Positions 53,620-63,169 of a stretch of 64,000 bases of DNA are shown in pieces. A model generated the notes under the pieces. That model saw only the letters and a program-made list of their open reading frames with translations. It ran no database searches and had not been told where the DNA came from. The stretch comes from Pseudoalteromonas sp. MMG007 (GTDB lineage Bacteria; Pseudomonadota; Gammaproteobacteria; Enterobacterales; Alteromonadaceae), in assembly GCF_018100985.1 (NCBI RefSeq), contig NZ_JAGJEI010000001.1, positions 682,001 to 746,000 on the forward strand, in the 5' to 3' direction. Position 1 is the stretch's first letter. Every line of letters starts with the position of its first letter. The translations under genes were made by a program, and so were the position numbers.

Positions 53620-54125
53620 AATACAAACGTATTTTACTTACGGGTGTAATTTCTTTAGTTACCTTATTAAATAGCTTTTTAGTGTTAGCAGTACCTGATG
53701 AAATATATTTATTTCGTCACAGTGAAAATTTAGCAGGTAAAAACCCAGATCTTTCTGATGCCGGAAAATTACGTGCTAATCATTTGGTTACTTTATTAAA
53801 AAAATATAAAAAGGTTCACATTTACAGTAGTAATTACAAACGAACTCTTCAAAGTGCAAAACCATTGAGTGAGCATTTTAATGAGCAAATTAGTACTTAC
53901 GACGCAAGAGAGTTACCTGCTTTTAAAGATGAACTACTTAAGCTTAACGGAGTAGTGATAGTTATAGGGCACAGCAATACAACACCGCGATTAGCGGCGC
54001 TACTTTCAAATGAAACAATAACACCAATGAGTGAGAGTGAATTTTCACGTTATTTTTTATTAAGTAAAAGTGTAAATCAAAATACCAATGAATACTCTGT
54101 TGCCGAGCACAAAATGAACTTCTAA
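53616..54125 (+). CDS. Secreted histidine phosphatase family protein
   Basis: A 169-residue exported protein of the histidine phosphatase superfamily. Signal segment LTGVISLVTLLNSFLVLA, then IYLFRHSENLAGKNPDLSDA with R34-H35 (RHG-type motif) and ARELPAF, VIVIGHSNTTPRLAALL with the second catalytic His. It has the small SixA/YjgR-like size. Cotranslated with the preceding hydrolase via ATGA; the pair may act on one extracellular or periplasmic substrate. Confidence 0.88.
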   Translation: MKYKRILLTGVISLVTLLNSFLVLAVPDEIYLFRHSENLAGKNPDLSDAGKLRANHLVTLLKKYKKVHIYSSNYKRTLQSAKPLSEHFNEQISTYDARELPAFKDELLKLNGVVIVIGHSNTTPRLAALLSNETITPMSESEFSRYFLLSKSVNQNTNEYSVAEHKMNF

Positions 54126-54144
54126 TTTGTATTAATTAAATAAC

Positions 54145-54174
54145 AAAAAACCAGCATTAAGCTGGTTTTTTTAA
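54145..54174 (+). terminator. Terminator after the phosphatase gene
   Basis: AAAAACCAGC and GCTGGTTTTT pair around ATTAA with T residues after, 20 bases past the stop codon. It can also serve the converging yhbY gene. Confidence 0.9.
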
Positions 54175-54206
54175 TTAAACGTACTAAATCCTTTAAATAG
54201 GATTAA

Positions 54207-54503
54207 TTAGTTACGTGGTAATTGGATTTTTTTCTCAACACTTTGGCGGTAAAGCACAATAGTGTGACCAATTGTTTGTAGTTTAGTCGCGCCGGTTTCA
54301 CGAATAATAGCATCAAAAATTAATGCTTTAGTTTCACGATCGTCAGTGGGTACTTTCACTTTAATTAATTCGTGAATTTCTAATGCACTTTGAATTTCGA
54401 CTACTACGCCTTCGGTTAAACCGTTAGAACCTAGTAAAACTACAGGCTTAAGGCTATGCGCCTGACCTTTTAAAAACTGCTTTTGTTTGTTTGATAATGT
54501 CAT
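54207..54503 (-). CDS. yhbY: YhbY family RNA-binding protein (CRM domain)
   Basis: A 98-residue single CRM-domain protein: LSNKQKQFLKGQAHSLKPVV, LLGSNGLTEGVVVEIQSALE, IHELIKVKVP and the GATKLQTIGHTIVLYR end. E. coli YhbY associates with pre-50S particles and is thought to be a ribosome-assembly factor. Divergent from rlmE, the typical neighbourhood. Confidence 0.95.
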   Translation of the reverse strand: MTLSNKQKQFLKGQAHSLKPVVLLGSNGLTEGVVVEIQSALEIHELIKVKVPTDDRETKALIFDAIIRETGATKLQTIGHTIVLYRQSVEKKIQLPRN

Positions 54504-54591
54504 GTTTATACAAATTTTGCTGAATATGGCTTGAATTAAGGGTATTCTAACGCCATCTAAAGAATATTACTAATTAGTTGCGTGTTAATTT

Positions 54592-55221
54592 ATGACAAAT
54601 AAAAAACAGTCAGCCAGTTCACAGCGTTGGCTGAAAGAACATTTTGATGATAAATATGTTCAAGAAGCGCAAAAAAAAGGCTGGCGTTCAAGAGCGGTTT
54701 TTAAATTAGATGAAGTACAAAATAGAGATAAGCTACTTCGCCCGGGTATGACCGTGGTCGACTTAGGGGCCGCTCCTGGTAGTTGGTCTCAATATTTGGC
54801 TGAAAAAGTGGGTGACAAAGGCCAAGTTGTTGCGTGTGATATATTACCTATGGACTCACTGGCGGGCGTTGACTTTTTACAAGGTGACTTTCGTGAAGAG
54901 GCAGTACTCAATGCATTGTTAAAACGCATTGATGGTAAAAATGTTGATGTGGTACTCTCTGACATGGCACCAAATATGAGTGGCAATAACTCGGTAGATC
55001 AAGCTGGTAGCATGTATTTAGTGGAACTCGCGCTAGATATGTGTAATCAAGTTTTAAAGAAAAATGGCGCATTTATTGTTAAGGTTTTCCAAGGTGAAGG
55101 CTTTGATCAATACTTGCAGGATGTACGTAATAGTTTTAAAGCAGTGAAAATACGCAAACCTGATGCCTCACGTGCCCGTTCTCGGGAAGTTTATATAGTA
55201 GCGACTGGATACAAACTGTAG
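54592..55221 (+). CDS. rlmE: 23S rRNA 2'-O-methyltransferase RlmE (RrmJ/FtsJ)
   Basis: A 209-residue SAM-dependent enzyme that methylates U2552 of 23S rRNA (E. coli numbering) in the late 50S. Motifs: [20 protein letters not shown] (K of the catalytic KDKE tetrad), [20 protein letters not shown] (SAM binding), [12 protein letters not shown] (D), and [15 protein letters not shown] (K). The gene starts the conserved rlmE-ftsH block. Confidence 0.97.
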   Translation: MTNKKQSASSQRWLKEHFDDKYVQEAQKKGWRSRAVFKLDEVQNRDKLLRPGMTVVDLGAAPGSWSQYLAEKVGDKGQVVACDILPMDSLAGVDFLQGDFREEAVLNALLKRIDGKNVDVVLSDMAPNMSGNNSVDQAGSMYLVELALDMCNQVLKKNGAFIVKVFQGEGFDQYLQDVRNSFKAVKIRKPDASRARSREVYIVATGYKL

Positions 55222-55278
55222 TACAGTTGCTTGGCGTTTAGTTGAATTTAAATTAATTGGATACAAGAGGTTAACCCC

Positions 55279-57231
55279 TTGAGCGATATGGCGAAAAATT
55301 TAATACTATGGCTGGTGATTGCAGTTGTGCTGATGTCAGTCTTTCAGAGCTTTAATGGCGGCGATCAAGTTGATCGTCAAACAAGTTACACTCAATTTGT
55401 AAAGGACGTACGTAGTGGCTCTTTACAAGAAGTAATCATTGACCGTGGTACAGGCAGTATTACGGGCACTAAAAACAGTGGCGAACGTTTTCAAACAACA
55501 ATGCCAATGTATGATGAAGACTTAATAAATGATTTGCTTAAAAATGATGTAAATGTGAAAGGTGTTCAACCTGAAGAGCAATCATTTTTAGCAAGTATAT
55601 TTATTTCTTGGTTCCCGATGATACTGCTTATTGGTGTATGGATATTCTTCATGCGTCAAATGCAAGGCGGGGGCGGTAAAGGCGCGATGTCGTTTGGTAA
55701 GAGCAAAGCGCGCCTAATGAGCGAAGATCAGATTAAAACAACCTTTGCTGATGTAGCTGGGTGTGATGAAGCAAAAGAAGATGTTACCGAATTGGTAGAT
55801 TTCTTACGCGACCCATCGAAATTTCAAAAGCTGGGCGGCAGTATACCTAAGGGTGTACTTATGGTTGGTCCTCCAGGTACAGGTAAAACATTGCTAGCGA
55901 AAGCGGTGGCAGGTGAAGCAAAAGTACCATTTTTCACAATTTCAGGTTCTGACTTTGTTGAGATGTTTGTTGGTGTGGGTGCATCACGTGTTCGTGATAT
56001 GTTCGAACAAGCTAAAAAAGCAGCGCCTTGTATTATCTTTATAGATGAAATTGATGCCGTTGGTCGTAAACGTGGCGCAGGTATGGGCGGCGGTAACGAT
56101 GAGCGCGAACAAACGTTAAACCAAATGCTAGTAGAGATGGATGGTTTTGGTGGTAACGAAGGTATAATTGTAATTGCTGCGACTAACCGTCCAGACGTAC
56201 TTGACCCTGCGTTACTTCGCCCAGGTCGTTTTGACCGCCAAGTAGAAGTAGGTTTACCAGATATTCGCGGCCGTGAACAAATACTTAAAGTTCACATGCG
56301 TAAAGTACCATTAGGCGACAATGTAGAAGCGGCTGTTATTGCACGCGGTACACCTGGTTTTTCAGGTGCAGATTTAGCAAACTTAGTAAACGAAGCCGCT
56401 CTTTACGCAGCACGTGGTAATAAACGTGTTGTCAATATGGCTGAGTTTGATGCTGCTAAAGATAAAATCATGATGGGCGCAGAGCGCAAAACCATGGTGA
56501 TGAGCGAGCAAGAAAAAGAAATGACGGCTTACCACGAAGCTGGCCACGCAATTGTTGGCCGTTTGGTGCCAGAGCACGACCCTGTTTATAAGGTATCTAT
56601 TATTCCACGTGGTCGCGCGTTAGGTGTAACAATGTACTTGCCAGAGCAAGACCGTGTTAGCCACTCTAAAGAGCTTTTAGAGTCTATGATTTCAAGCCTT
56701 TATGGTGGCCGTATTGCTGAAGCACTTATTTATGGTGCAGACAAAGTAACAACCGGTGCAAGTAACGATATTGAGCGCGCAACTGATATTGCACGTAAAA
56801 TGGTGACGCATTGGGGTTTAAGTGAAAAGCTGGGCCCATTACTCTACGCTGAAGATCAAAACGAAATGTATATGGGTGGCGGCGGTAGTCGTGCATCGAA
56901 CATGTCGGATGATACGGCTAAAGTAATTGATGCTGAAGTTCGTTTGTTCTCAGATCGCAACTATCAACGAGCAGAAGATATATTAAAAGAAAATATTGAT
57001 ATTCTTCACTCGATGAAAGACGCACTGATGAAATATGAAACTATCGATGCTAAACAAATTGATGATTTAATGGCGCGTCAGCCAGTTCGCGAACCTCGCG
57101 ATGCACATGACCGTCACGAAGCTAAGCCTGAAAAAGCCCAAGCACCACAAGAGCCGGTTATTGAAGAAACTCAAAAACCAGATGATTCATCAAAAAAAGA
57201 TGAAACAAACCTTGATGACAAAGCTGAATAA
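55279..57231 (+). CDS. ftsH: ATP-dependent zinc metalloprotease FtsH
   Basis: A 650-residue inner-membrane AAA+ protease that degrades misfolded membrane proteins and regulators such as LpxC. Two transmembrane helices (~8-24, [18 protein letters not shown] near 110), Walker A GPPGTGKT, Walker B IIFIDEID, second-region-of-homology [20 protein letters not shown], and zinc site HEAGH. A polar C-terminal tail of ~45 residues is rich in E, P and K. The frame begins with TTG at 55279, placed well behind GAGG; an ATG three codons on (55288, MAKNLILW) is the alternative start used in related annotations. Confidence 0.97.
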   Translation: MSDMAKNLILWLVIAVVLMSVFQSFNGGDQVDRQTSYTQFVKDVRSGSLQEVIIDRGTGSITGTKNSGERFQTTMPMYDEDLINDLLKNDVNVKGVQPEEQSFLASIFISWFPMILLIGVWIFFMRQMQGGGGKGAMSFGKSKARLMSEDQIKTTFADVAGCDEAKEDVTELVDFLRDPSKFQKLGGSIPKGVLMVGPPGTGKTLLAKAVAGEAKVPFFTISGSDFVEMFVGVGASRVRDMFEQAKKAAPCIIFIDEIDAVGRKRGAGMGGGNDEREQTLNQMLVEMDGFGGNEGIIVIAATNRPDVLDPALLRPGRFDRQVEVGLPDIRGREQILKVHMRKVPLGDNVEAAVIARGTPGFSGADLANLVNEAALYAARGNKRVVNMAEFDAAKDKIMMGAERKTMVMSEQEKEMTAYHEAGHAIVGRLVPEHDPVYKVSIIPRGRALGVTMYLPEQDRVSHSKELLESMISSLYGGRIAEALIYGADKVTTGASNDIERATDIARKMVTHWGLSEKLGPLLYAEDQNEMYMGGGGSRASNMSDDTAKVIDAEVRLFSDRNYQRAEDILKENIDILHSMKDALMKYETIDAKQIDDLMARQPVREPRDAHDRHEAKPEKAQAPQEPVIEETQKPDDSSKKDETNLDDKAE

Positions 57232-57248
57232 TCGTTAAAATAGTTATG

Positions 57249-57275
57249 AAAGCCCCGTACTTCGGGGCTTTTTTG
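57249..57275 (+). terminator. Internal terminator between ftsH and folP
   Basis: AAAGCCCCG and CGGGGCTTTTT pair around a short loop, followed by T. It lies within the operon, 18 bases past ftsH, and would reduce read-through into folP. Confidence 0.88.
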
Positions 57276-57311
57276 TATCAACTATTTAGAAATAAGAATA
57301 AAAGGTTGGCG

Positions 57312-58160
57312 ATGACTACCGTATTAAAGCTTCCAAGAGGCCGTAAGCTCAGCCTAGAAACCCCAGTGATTATGGGAATACTAAATGTCACACCAGATTC
57401 TTTTTCTGATGGAGGGCAGTTTATAGACCCCGTAATAGCACTCAATCAAGCTATGCAATTGTTAAATGATGGCGCACAAATAATTGATATAGGTGGTGAA
57501 TCCACCCGCCCTGGTGCCCCTGACGTATCTCTTGAAGATGAACTTGCTCGCGTCATTCCCGCCATTAAAGCCATTCGGGAGCATAGTGACTGTATTATTT
57601 CTATAGATACAAGTAAAGCAAAGGTAATGGAGCAAGCTTTATTAGCTGGCGCCGATATTATAAATGATGTAAGAGCACTTCAAGAAGAGGGCGCATTAGA
57701 GGTTGCAGCAAAACACAGCGATGTGGCTATTTGTTTGATGCACATGCAAGGGCAACCTCGAAGTATGCAATCAGCTCCACATTACGATGATTTATTTTTA
57801 GACATAAATACTTTTTTTACTCAGCGTATTAGCGAATGTGAAACAGCCGGGATTAAGCGAGAGCAGCTTATTCTTGACCCTGGTTTCGGATTTGGAAAAA
57901 CATTGAGCCATAATTATCAAATATTGGCCCAGTTTAATGACTTTAATAAATTTGGCTTACCCTTACTAGCTGGTTTATCGCGTAAGTCGATGATAGGTAA
58001 TTTATTAAATAGAGACACTAGTGAGCGCCTTGCAGGTAGCTTAGCTGGTGCATTAATAGCTGCGCAAAATGGCGCAAAAATTATTCGTGTACACGATGTA
58101 AAAGAAACCGCAGATGTACTAGGTGTATATCAAGCGTGCGATAAAGGAATTACACAATGA
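57312..58160 (+). CDS. folP: Dihydropteroate synthase
   Basis: A 282-residue TIM-barrel enzyme joining p-aminobenzoate with dihydropterin pyrophosphate; target of sulfonamides. Signatures: [19 protein letters not shown] (residues ~18-36) and [20 protein letters not shown], then [15 protein letters not shown] and [15 protein letters not shown]. The start at 57312 follows AAAGG; the longer frame opening at 57246 runs through the terminator and is rejected. Its stop overlaps the glmM start by four bases. Confidence 0.95.
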   Translation: MTTVLKLPRGRKLSLETPVIMGILNVTPDSFSDGGQFIDPVIALNQAMQLLNDGAQIIDIGGESTRPGAPDVSLEDELARVIPAIKAIREHSDCIISIDTSKAKVMEQALLAGADIINDVRALQEEGALEVAAKHSDVAICLMHMQGQPRSMQSAPHYDDLFLDINTFFTQRISECETAGIKREQLILDPGFGFGKTLSHNYQILAQFNDFNKFGLPLLAGLSRKSMIGNLLNRDTSERLAGSLAGALIAAQNGAKIIRVHDVKETADVLGVYQACDKGITQ

Positions 58161-59506
58161 AAGAAAGAAAATATTTTGGCACTGACGGCGTACGTGGTTT
58201 AGTCGGTACAGCTCCAATAAACCCTGAATTTGCAATGAAATTAGGTTGGGCTGCAGGACGAGTATTATCACAAAGTGGCACCAAAAAAGTAATTATAGGT
58301 AAGGATACGCGTATTTCTGGTTATATGCTTGAAACCGCATTAGAAGCAGGCCTTATTGCTGCAGGTATTGATGTGGTATTGCTTGGCCCAATGCCAACTC
58401 CCGCAGTTGCATATTTAGCACAAACATTCAGAGCTGAAGCGGGCATTGTTATTAGTGCTTCGCATAACCCTTATTACGATAATGGTATTAAGTTTTTTAA
58501 TGGTCAAGGCTTAAAACTTGATGATGCTGTTGAGCTTGAGATAGAAGCGATGCTCGATGAACAGATGACGTGTGTTGCATCTGACAAGCTTGGTAAAGCA
58601 TCACGCTTAGTTAGCGCTGATGGGCGTTATATTGAGTTTTGTAAAAGCCAGTTTCCTCAAGGTCTTTCACTAGAGGGACTTAAAATTGTTTTAGATTGCG
58701 CAAATGGCGCAACCTATCATATTGCACCTTCAGTAATGCGAGAGCTTGGTGCTGAGGTTATTACTCATGCTTGTGAACCTAATGGGGTTAATATTAATCA
58801 CGAATGTGGTGCAACGCATGTAGATACATTAAAACGTAAAGTACTAGAGCACAAAGCCGATGTGGGCATTGCCTATGATGGTGATGGCGATCGTGTAATG
58901 ATGGTCGATCATAATGGCCGTGTATTTGACGGTGATGATTTGGTTTATATTATAGCGTGCCAAGCTGCAGATGATCATATACTGGGCGGTGGAGTAGTTG
59001 GTACCGTTATGTCTAATATGGGCCTTGAAAATGCCTTAAAAGCTAAAGGTATAGACTTTGCCCGCAGTAAAGTGGGCGACCGTTATGTTATGGAAGTGCT
59101 CCAACAAAAAGGCTGGAAAATTGGCGGAGAGAGCTCAGGACATGTTTTAAATTTAGACTTAATTAGTACCGGCGATGGTATTATCTCAAGCCTTCAAGTA
59201 CTTGCCGCTATGGTTGCGCAAAATCGAACATTACAAGATTTAGGTGCCGGTTTTACCAAGTACCCAATGAAGATGATCAATGTGCGTTATACACCCGGTA
59301 CCGATCCTACAAAAGCAAGCGAAGTACTCGATGCAGTGGCAGACGTTGAAAAAACTCTAGGTGATAAAGGACGTGTTTTACTTCGTAAATCAGGTACCGA
59401 GCCAGTAGTTCGTGTTATGGTTGAAGCTGAACAAGAAAAAATAGTATTAGACAGCGCTAAAAAAATTGCAGCAGTTGTCGAATCTATGAGCAAACAAACT
59501 GATTGA
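58157..59506 (+). CDS. glmM: Phosphoglucosamine mutase
   Basis: A 449-residue enzyme converting glucosamine-6-phosphate to glucosamine-1-phosphate for peptidoglycan and LPS. Phosphoserine loop [15 protein letters not shown] with S102 as the active Ser; metal loop DGDGDRVMM; sugar loop GGESSGHVL; phosphate loop [14 protein letters not shown]. The E. coli order folP-glmM-secG is kept except that tpiA follows here. Confidence 0.97.
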   Translation: MKERKYFGTDGVRGLVGTAPINPEFAMKLGWAAGRVLSQSGTKKVIIGKDTRISGYMLETALEAGLIAAGIDVVLLGPMPTPAVAYLAQTFRAEAGIVISASHNPYYDNGIKFFNGQGLKLDDAVELEIEAMLDEQMTCVASDKLGKASRLVSADGRYIEFCKSQFPQGLSLEGLKIVLDCANGATYHIAPSVMRELGAEVITHACEPNGVNINHECGATHVDTLKRKVLEHKADVGIAYDGDGDRVMMVDHNGRVFDGDDLVYIIACQAADDHILGGGVVGTVMSNMGLENALKAKGIDFARSKVGDRYVMEVLQQKGWKIGGESSGHVLNLDLISTGDGIISSLQVLAAMVAQNRTLQDLGAGFTKYPMKMINVRYTPGTDPTKASEVLDAVADVEKTLGDKGRVLLRKSGTEPVVRVMVEAEQEKIVLDSAKKIAAVVESMSKQTD

Positions 59507-59578
59507 TAACAATAACCTCTTGTAACTTTGGGCGAGAAAAGTTAATATCTCGCCCGCTTTCTAATATGGAGTGGAAGA

Positions 59579-60328
59579 ATGGCAACACGCAATGCGATGG
59601 TCGCGGGCAATTGGAAAATGAATGGCTCTTTAGAGCTAGTTAAGCAAATGTCTGATGCTATTAACAATGTAGAATTTCAAAAGATGGACATTGTTTTATT
59701 TCCTCCTTTCCCTCTAATATCAGCAATGATTGCAAGTGGAGTCGCGACCGGAACACAAACTGTTTCAGAAAATACGCCAGGTGCTTTTACTGGTGAAGTA
59801 GATGCGCAGCTTGTTAAAGACTTAGGTGCACAATATGTACTTGTAGGTCACTCTGAGCGCCGTAGTATTTATAACGAGAGCAATGCAACCGTAGCTAATA
59901 AATTTGCTAGAGCACAAGAGGTAGGTTTAACACCCATCTTGTGTATTGGTGAAAGTGAAAGTGAGCAAGAAAACGGTCAAACCGAACACGTAGTTGCTGC
60001 TCAAATTGATGCAGTAATTAAAAAATTAGGTGTAGCAGCACTGAAAGATTCTGTGATAGCATACGAGCCCGTTTGGGCCATAGGCACAGGTAAGACTGCA
60101 ACGCCGGAACAGGCACAAGCTGTTCATAAATTTATACGCGATAAAATTGCGTCACTAGACAGCGATTTAGCACAAGGGCTTACCATCTTGTATGGTGGTA
60201 GCGTTAACGAAAAAAATAGCGAATTATTATTTGCACAAACAGATATAGACGGCGGTCTAATTGGCGGCGCTAGTCTTAAAGCAGATTCATTTACTGCAAT
60301 CTGTAACAGTGCAAAAGGAACTGTGTAA
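59579..60328 (+). CDS. tpiA: Triose-phosphate isomerase
   Basis: A 249-residue glycolytic enzyme interconverting dihydroxyacetone phosphate and glyceraldehyde-3-phosphate. AGNWKMNG (Lys), LVGHSERRSIY (catalytic His), and AYEPVWAIGTGKTATPEQAQ (catalytic Glu, loop 6) are all present, with LYGGSVNEKN as phosphate loop. In E. coli tpiA is elsewhere; insertion between glmM and secG is known in Shewanella and Vibrio relatives. A one-base gap separates its stop from secG. Confidence 0.97.
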   Translation: MATRNAMVAGNWKMNGSLELVKQMSDAINNVEFQKMDIVLFPPFPLISAMIASGVATGTQTVSENTPGAFTGEVDAQLVKDLGAQYVLVGHSERRSIYNESNATVANKFARAQEVGLTPILCIGESESEQENGQTEHVVAAQIDAVIKKLGVAALKDSVIAYEPVWAIGTGKTATPEQAQAVHKFIRDKIASLDSDLAQGLTILYGGSVNEKNSELLFAQTDIDGGLIGGASLKADSFTAICNSAKGTV

Positions 60329-60329
60329 A

Positions 60330-60683
60330 ATGTACGAAATTTTATTAGTAATTTATTTAGTTGTTGCTTTAGCTTTAGTTGGTATGGTTTTAATCCAGCA
60401 AGGTAAAGGTGCAGATATGGGTTCTTCATTTGGCGCTGGTGCTTCTGGCACTGTTTTTGGCTCGTCAGGTGCAGGTAACTTCATGACTAAAACAACAACC
60501 AGCTTGGCAACAGTATTTTTTGTATTGAGTATTGTTTTAGGTAATCTTACTGCGGGTCAAATTAAAAAGACCGACGAGTGGGAAAATCTTGAAGCAGCAC
60601 CTGCAGCAGAAACAGTATTACCTGCTGAAGAAGATGTTCCAGTTTCAGTTACTAAAGAGCAAAGCTCTGACGTACCAAACTAA
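60330..60683 (+). CDS. secG: Protein translocase subunit SecG
   Basis: A 117-residue subunit of SecYEG. Two transmembrane helices: ~2-20 (YEILLVIYLVVALALVGMVL) and ~55-75 (TSLATVFFVLSIVLGNLTAG), with the conserved cytoplasmic IQQGKGADMGSSFGAGASGT and VFGSSGAGNFMTKTTT between. The C-terminal tail is acidic and variable. The start at 60330, one base past tpiA, is certain from alignment; a longer frame at 60261 overlaps tpiA and is rejected. A tRNA-Leu gene follows, as in E. coli. Confidence 0.95.
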   Translation: MYEILLVIYLVVALALVGMVLIQQGKGADMGSSFGAGASGTVFGSSGAGNFMTKTTTSLATVFFVLSIVLGNLTAGQIKKTDEWENLEAAPAAETVLPAEEDVPVSVTKEQSSDVPN

Positions 60684-60763
60684 ATTAGTGTAAAGTTAAC
60701 GTTAAACGATTTATAAACCTCAAATAAGTCATTAAGTTTAACACTCAAGCGAAAGCTTAAAAT

Positions 60764-60848
60764 GCGGATGTGGTGGAATTGGTAGACACGCTACCTTGAG
60801 GGGGTAGTGCTTTAGGGCGTGGGGGTTCAAGTCCCCCCATCCGCACCA
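60764..60848 (+). tRNA. tRNA-Leu (GAG)
   Basis: 85 bases with an encoded CCA. Acceptor GCGGATG/CATCCGC, D arm, anticodon stem CTACC/GGTAG around loop TTGAGGG (anticodon GAG, reading CUC and CUU), a long variable arm typical of class II tRNA, and T arm GGGGGTTCAAGTCCCCC. Follows secG, as leuU does in E. coli. Confidence 0.97.
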
Positions 60849-60856
60849 AATTATAG

Positions 60857-60889
60857 AAACCAGTAGCAATAATGTTACTGGTTTTTTTA
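60857..60889 (+). terminator. Terminator after tRNA-Leu
   Basis: AAACCAGTAGCA and TGTTACTGGTTT pair (one mismatch) around ATAA, followed by a T tract, nine bases past the tRNA. Confidence 0.88.
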
Positions 60890-61061
60890 TACCTGAAATC
60901 CATATTGGTTGTTATTTGTGCTGCTGTTGTTGTTGTGAAACGGCTAGTGGCTTAAAATTTTGAATTATTTATAAAAAAAAACTAGAAATATTACAAATTT
61001 AGTTAACACTTATAAGTAATAAGCCGATAATAGATTTAGACAATAAAATAAGGTATTTACA

Positions 61062-62687
61062 ATGGCTTCAGGCTTCTCTTTTCAAAATCTTAGCATAAGT
61101 AAAAAAATACATGCAATTACGAGTATTGCCGTCGTTGCATTTTTAGTGATTGTGCTGATTAACTATTTTGCAATGAATGATAATCGAATTGCATTAAATG
61201 AAATGGAAAAATCATCCTATCAAGTTGTTAAGTTAACATCAGCTAACGTTAGCATTTTAGAGAAGCTAGATGAACTTTACACTCAAGCGGTAACGTTTGG
61301 TGAGCAGGATTTAGTGGAGAAAGCATCCGACACATATAATCAACTCAAATTAAATATTATTGCGATAGAAAAAATTAATGCGTCTTACATTCATAGTGAC
61401 ACTAAAGAGCAACTCGCAAATTATGAAAAAATATCAGCGACCATAGCTAATGGAATGGTCAATGGGACAGCAGACTTTAGTAAAATTCAACAACAAGCAC
61501 AGAGAAAAACAGCGCTTTACAATGATGTTCTCGAAAAGTTTAAGTCAGCACAAGTAAAAGCAGATGATCGTTTTTTTGAGCTTGTTGCAAGTACTAAAGA
61601 CCGCTCTGATTACGCGCTTACATTAATGTTAGTTGTTTCTATTGTATCGCTTATTTTATTGCTCTTTATGGCTATTTGGATAGCTAAGCGAATTGCTTCT
61701 TCAGCAAGCGATGCGGCGAATAATTTAAGTTTATTGGCAACTGGTAAAGGCTCATTAAGTACTAAATTAACAGTCAACTCTGAAGATGAAATAGGTCAAG
61801 TATCTATAAACTTTAATTCTTTTATCGGTATATTGAAAAAAACAGTATTAGAAATAATAGCGGTTTGCGAGCCGTTAATGGAAAATTCTACACGCTTAGT
61901 TCAAGGGATGGAACAAGCTGAACGTGCAACGACCAAGCAAACCACTGATGCTGAAATTGTGAAGCAATCGATGGAAGAGATGAAGCAAAGTGTTGGGGAT
62001 ATATCTCAATCAGCTGCCAGTGCTTCTCATGCTGCGCAAACGGCAGAGAAAGAAGTTGAGCAAAGTCGAACCCAAGTACAAACATCAGTAACGGCTTCTC
62101 GTACGTTAAGTGATGAGATTAACCACGCAGCTACAACGATTAATAAATTAGCAGACGACACAAAAAACGTATCGCAAATACTAAATGTTATTACATCAAT
62201 AGCCGAGCAAACAAATTTACTGGCACTTAATGCTGCGATTGAGGCAGCTCGTGCTGGTGAGCATGGCCGAGGCTTTGCTGTTGTTGCTGATGAAGTGAGA
62301 GAGCTTGCATCGCGTACCGCTCACTCCACAAATGAGATCCGAGAACTGTTGACTACTTTAACTGAAGCGGCTAACGAATCAGTGACTGCAATGACATCTG
62401 CTAGAGATATGGCTACAGATAATGCCACAGCAGCTGAAAAAACAGGTATTTCTATAGAGAAAATTGCGGAGCAAATGTTAGAAATAAACGGAATGAACTC
62501 ACAAATTGCTGCAGCCACAGAAGAGCAAACATCAGTTGCTGCAATGGTGGTAGAAAACGTAACAAATATGCATGTATCGTTTGAAGATACAATGGATTCT
62601 CTGACTGCTGTTAGGGATGTGGCTAAAAACCTTCATTACCTTTCTGATAACCTGCTAGATGCCACTGCGAAATTTAAAATTGAGTAA
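61062..62687 (+). CDS. Methyl-accepting chemotaxis protein
   Basis: A 541-residue chemoreceptor. TM1 ~18-40 ([20 protein letters not shown]), a periplasmic helical sensor ~40-185 resembling four-helix-bundle ligand domains, TM2 ~188-210 ([20 protein letters not shown]), HAMP, and signalling domain with tip [20 protein letters not shown]. Signal unknown. In E. coli tRNA-Leu is followed by rimP-nusA-infB; here this receptor is inserted instead. Confidence 0.94.
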   Translation: MASGFSFQNLSISKKIHAITSIAVVAFLVIVLINYFAMNDNRIALNEMEKSSYQVVKLTSANVSILEKLDELYTQAVTFGEQDLVEKASDTYNQLKLNIIAIEKINASYIHSDTKEQLANYEKISATIANGMVNGTADFSKIQQQAQRKTALYNDVLEKFKSAQVKADDRFFELVASTKDRSDYALTLMLVVSIVSLILLLFMAIWIAKRIASSASDAANNLSLLATGKGSLSTKLTVNSEDEIGQVSINFNSFIGILKKTVLEIIAVCEPLMENSTRLVQGMEQAERATTKQTTDAEIVKQSMEEMKQSVGDISQSAASASHAAQTAEKEVEQSRTQVQTSVTASRTLSDEINHAATTINKLADDTKNVSQILNVITSIAEQTNLLALNAAIEAARAGEHGRGFAVVADEVRELASRTAHSTNEIRELLTTLTEAANESVTAMTSARDMATDNATAAEKTGISIEKIAEQMLEINGMNSQIAAATEEQTSVAAMVVENVTNMHVSFEDTMDSLTAVRDVAKNLHYLSDNLLDATAKFKIE

Positions 62688-62707
62688 AGTCGCTGAAGTT
62701 TAGTTAT

Positions 62708-62736
62708 AAAAAAACCACCTTTCGGTGGTTTTTTTA
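62708..62736. terminator. Bidirectional terminator between the chemoreceptor and substrate-binding protein genes
   Basis: AAACCACC and GGTGGTTT pair around TTTC, with A tract before and T tract after, serving both converging genes. Confidence 0.92.
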
Positions 62737-62749
62737 TTGATTGTATTAG

Positions 62750-63157
62750 TTAAAAAGTAGCAACTACTTTAACTTTATCAGTAACTTTACTGCTATCAAT
62801 ATAGCCAATAGAGTCGCCATTAGCAGCTACAAAATCAACGACAGCTTGGTCAGTATCTAGTTTCTCAGGCGGTGTGCCTTTGCCAGTAAATACTAACTTA
62901 GACCAGTAAGCATTTAATTGGCTACTCGACTTACCCACTACTTTAGTGTTGAACTCATCGGCTACCGCAGTACCGTTTTGAGTTACAGGGGTCACCTTGT
63001 TACCATTCGCAAATGATTTAGCTTTACCCAAGTAAACTTTCTTTATAGTGTCTGCATCAATTGCATTTGAATTGCCAGGATTTACAATCACGGCAACTTC
63101 AGCAAAAGCACTGAACGAACAGATAGAAAGTGCACTAGCTAGAATTAATTTTTTCAT
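62750..63157 (-). CDS. Small periplasmic phosphate-binding-like protein
   Basis: A 135-residue exported protein: signal peptide MKKLILASALSICSFSAFA, then a half-size PstS-like fold (VAVIVNPGNSNAIDADTIKK, VYLGKAKSFANGNKVTPVTQ, WSKLVFTGKGTPPEKL, IGYIDSS). This group is annotated as phosphate ABC transporter substrate-binding protein, but lacks half the usual lobe, and no transporter genes are adjacent. Directly downstream of the porin gene with a 12-base gap; probably cotranscribed with it. Confidence 0.85.
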   Translation of the reverse strand: MKKLILASALSICSFSAFAEVAVIVNPGNSNAIDADTIKKVYLGKAKSFANGNKVTPVTQNGTAVADEFNTKVVGKSSSQLNAYWSKLVFTGKGTPPEKLDTDQAVVDFVAANGDSIGYIDSSKVTDKVKVVATF

Positions 63158-63169
63158 TTTTCGCTCCAG

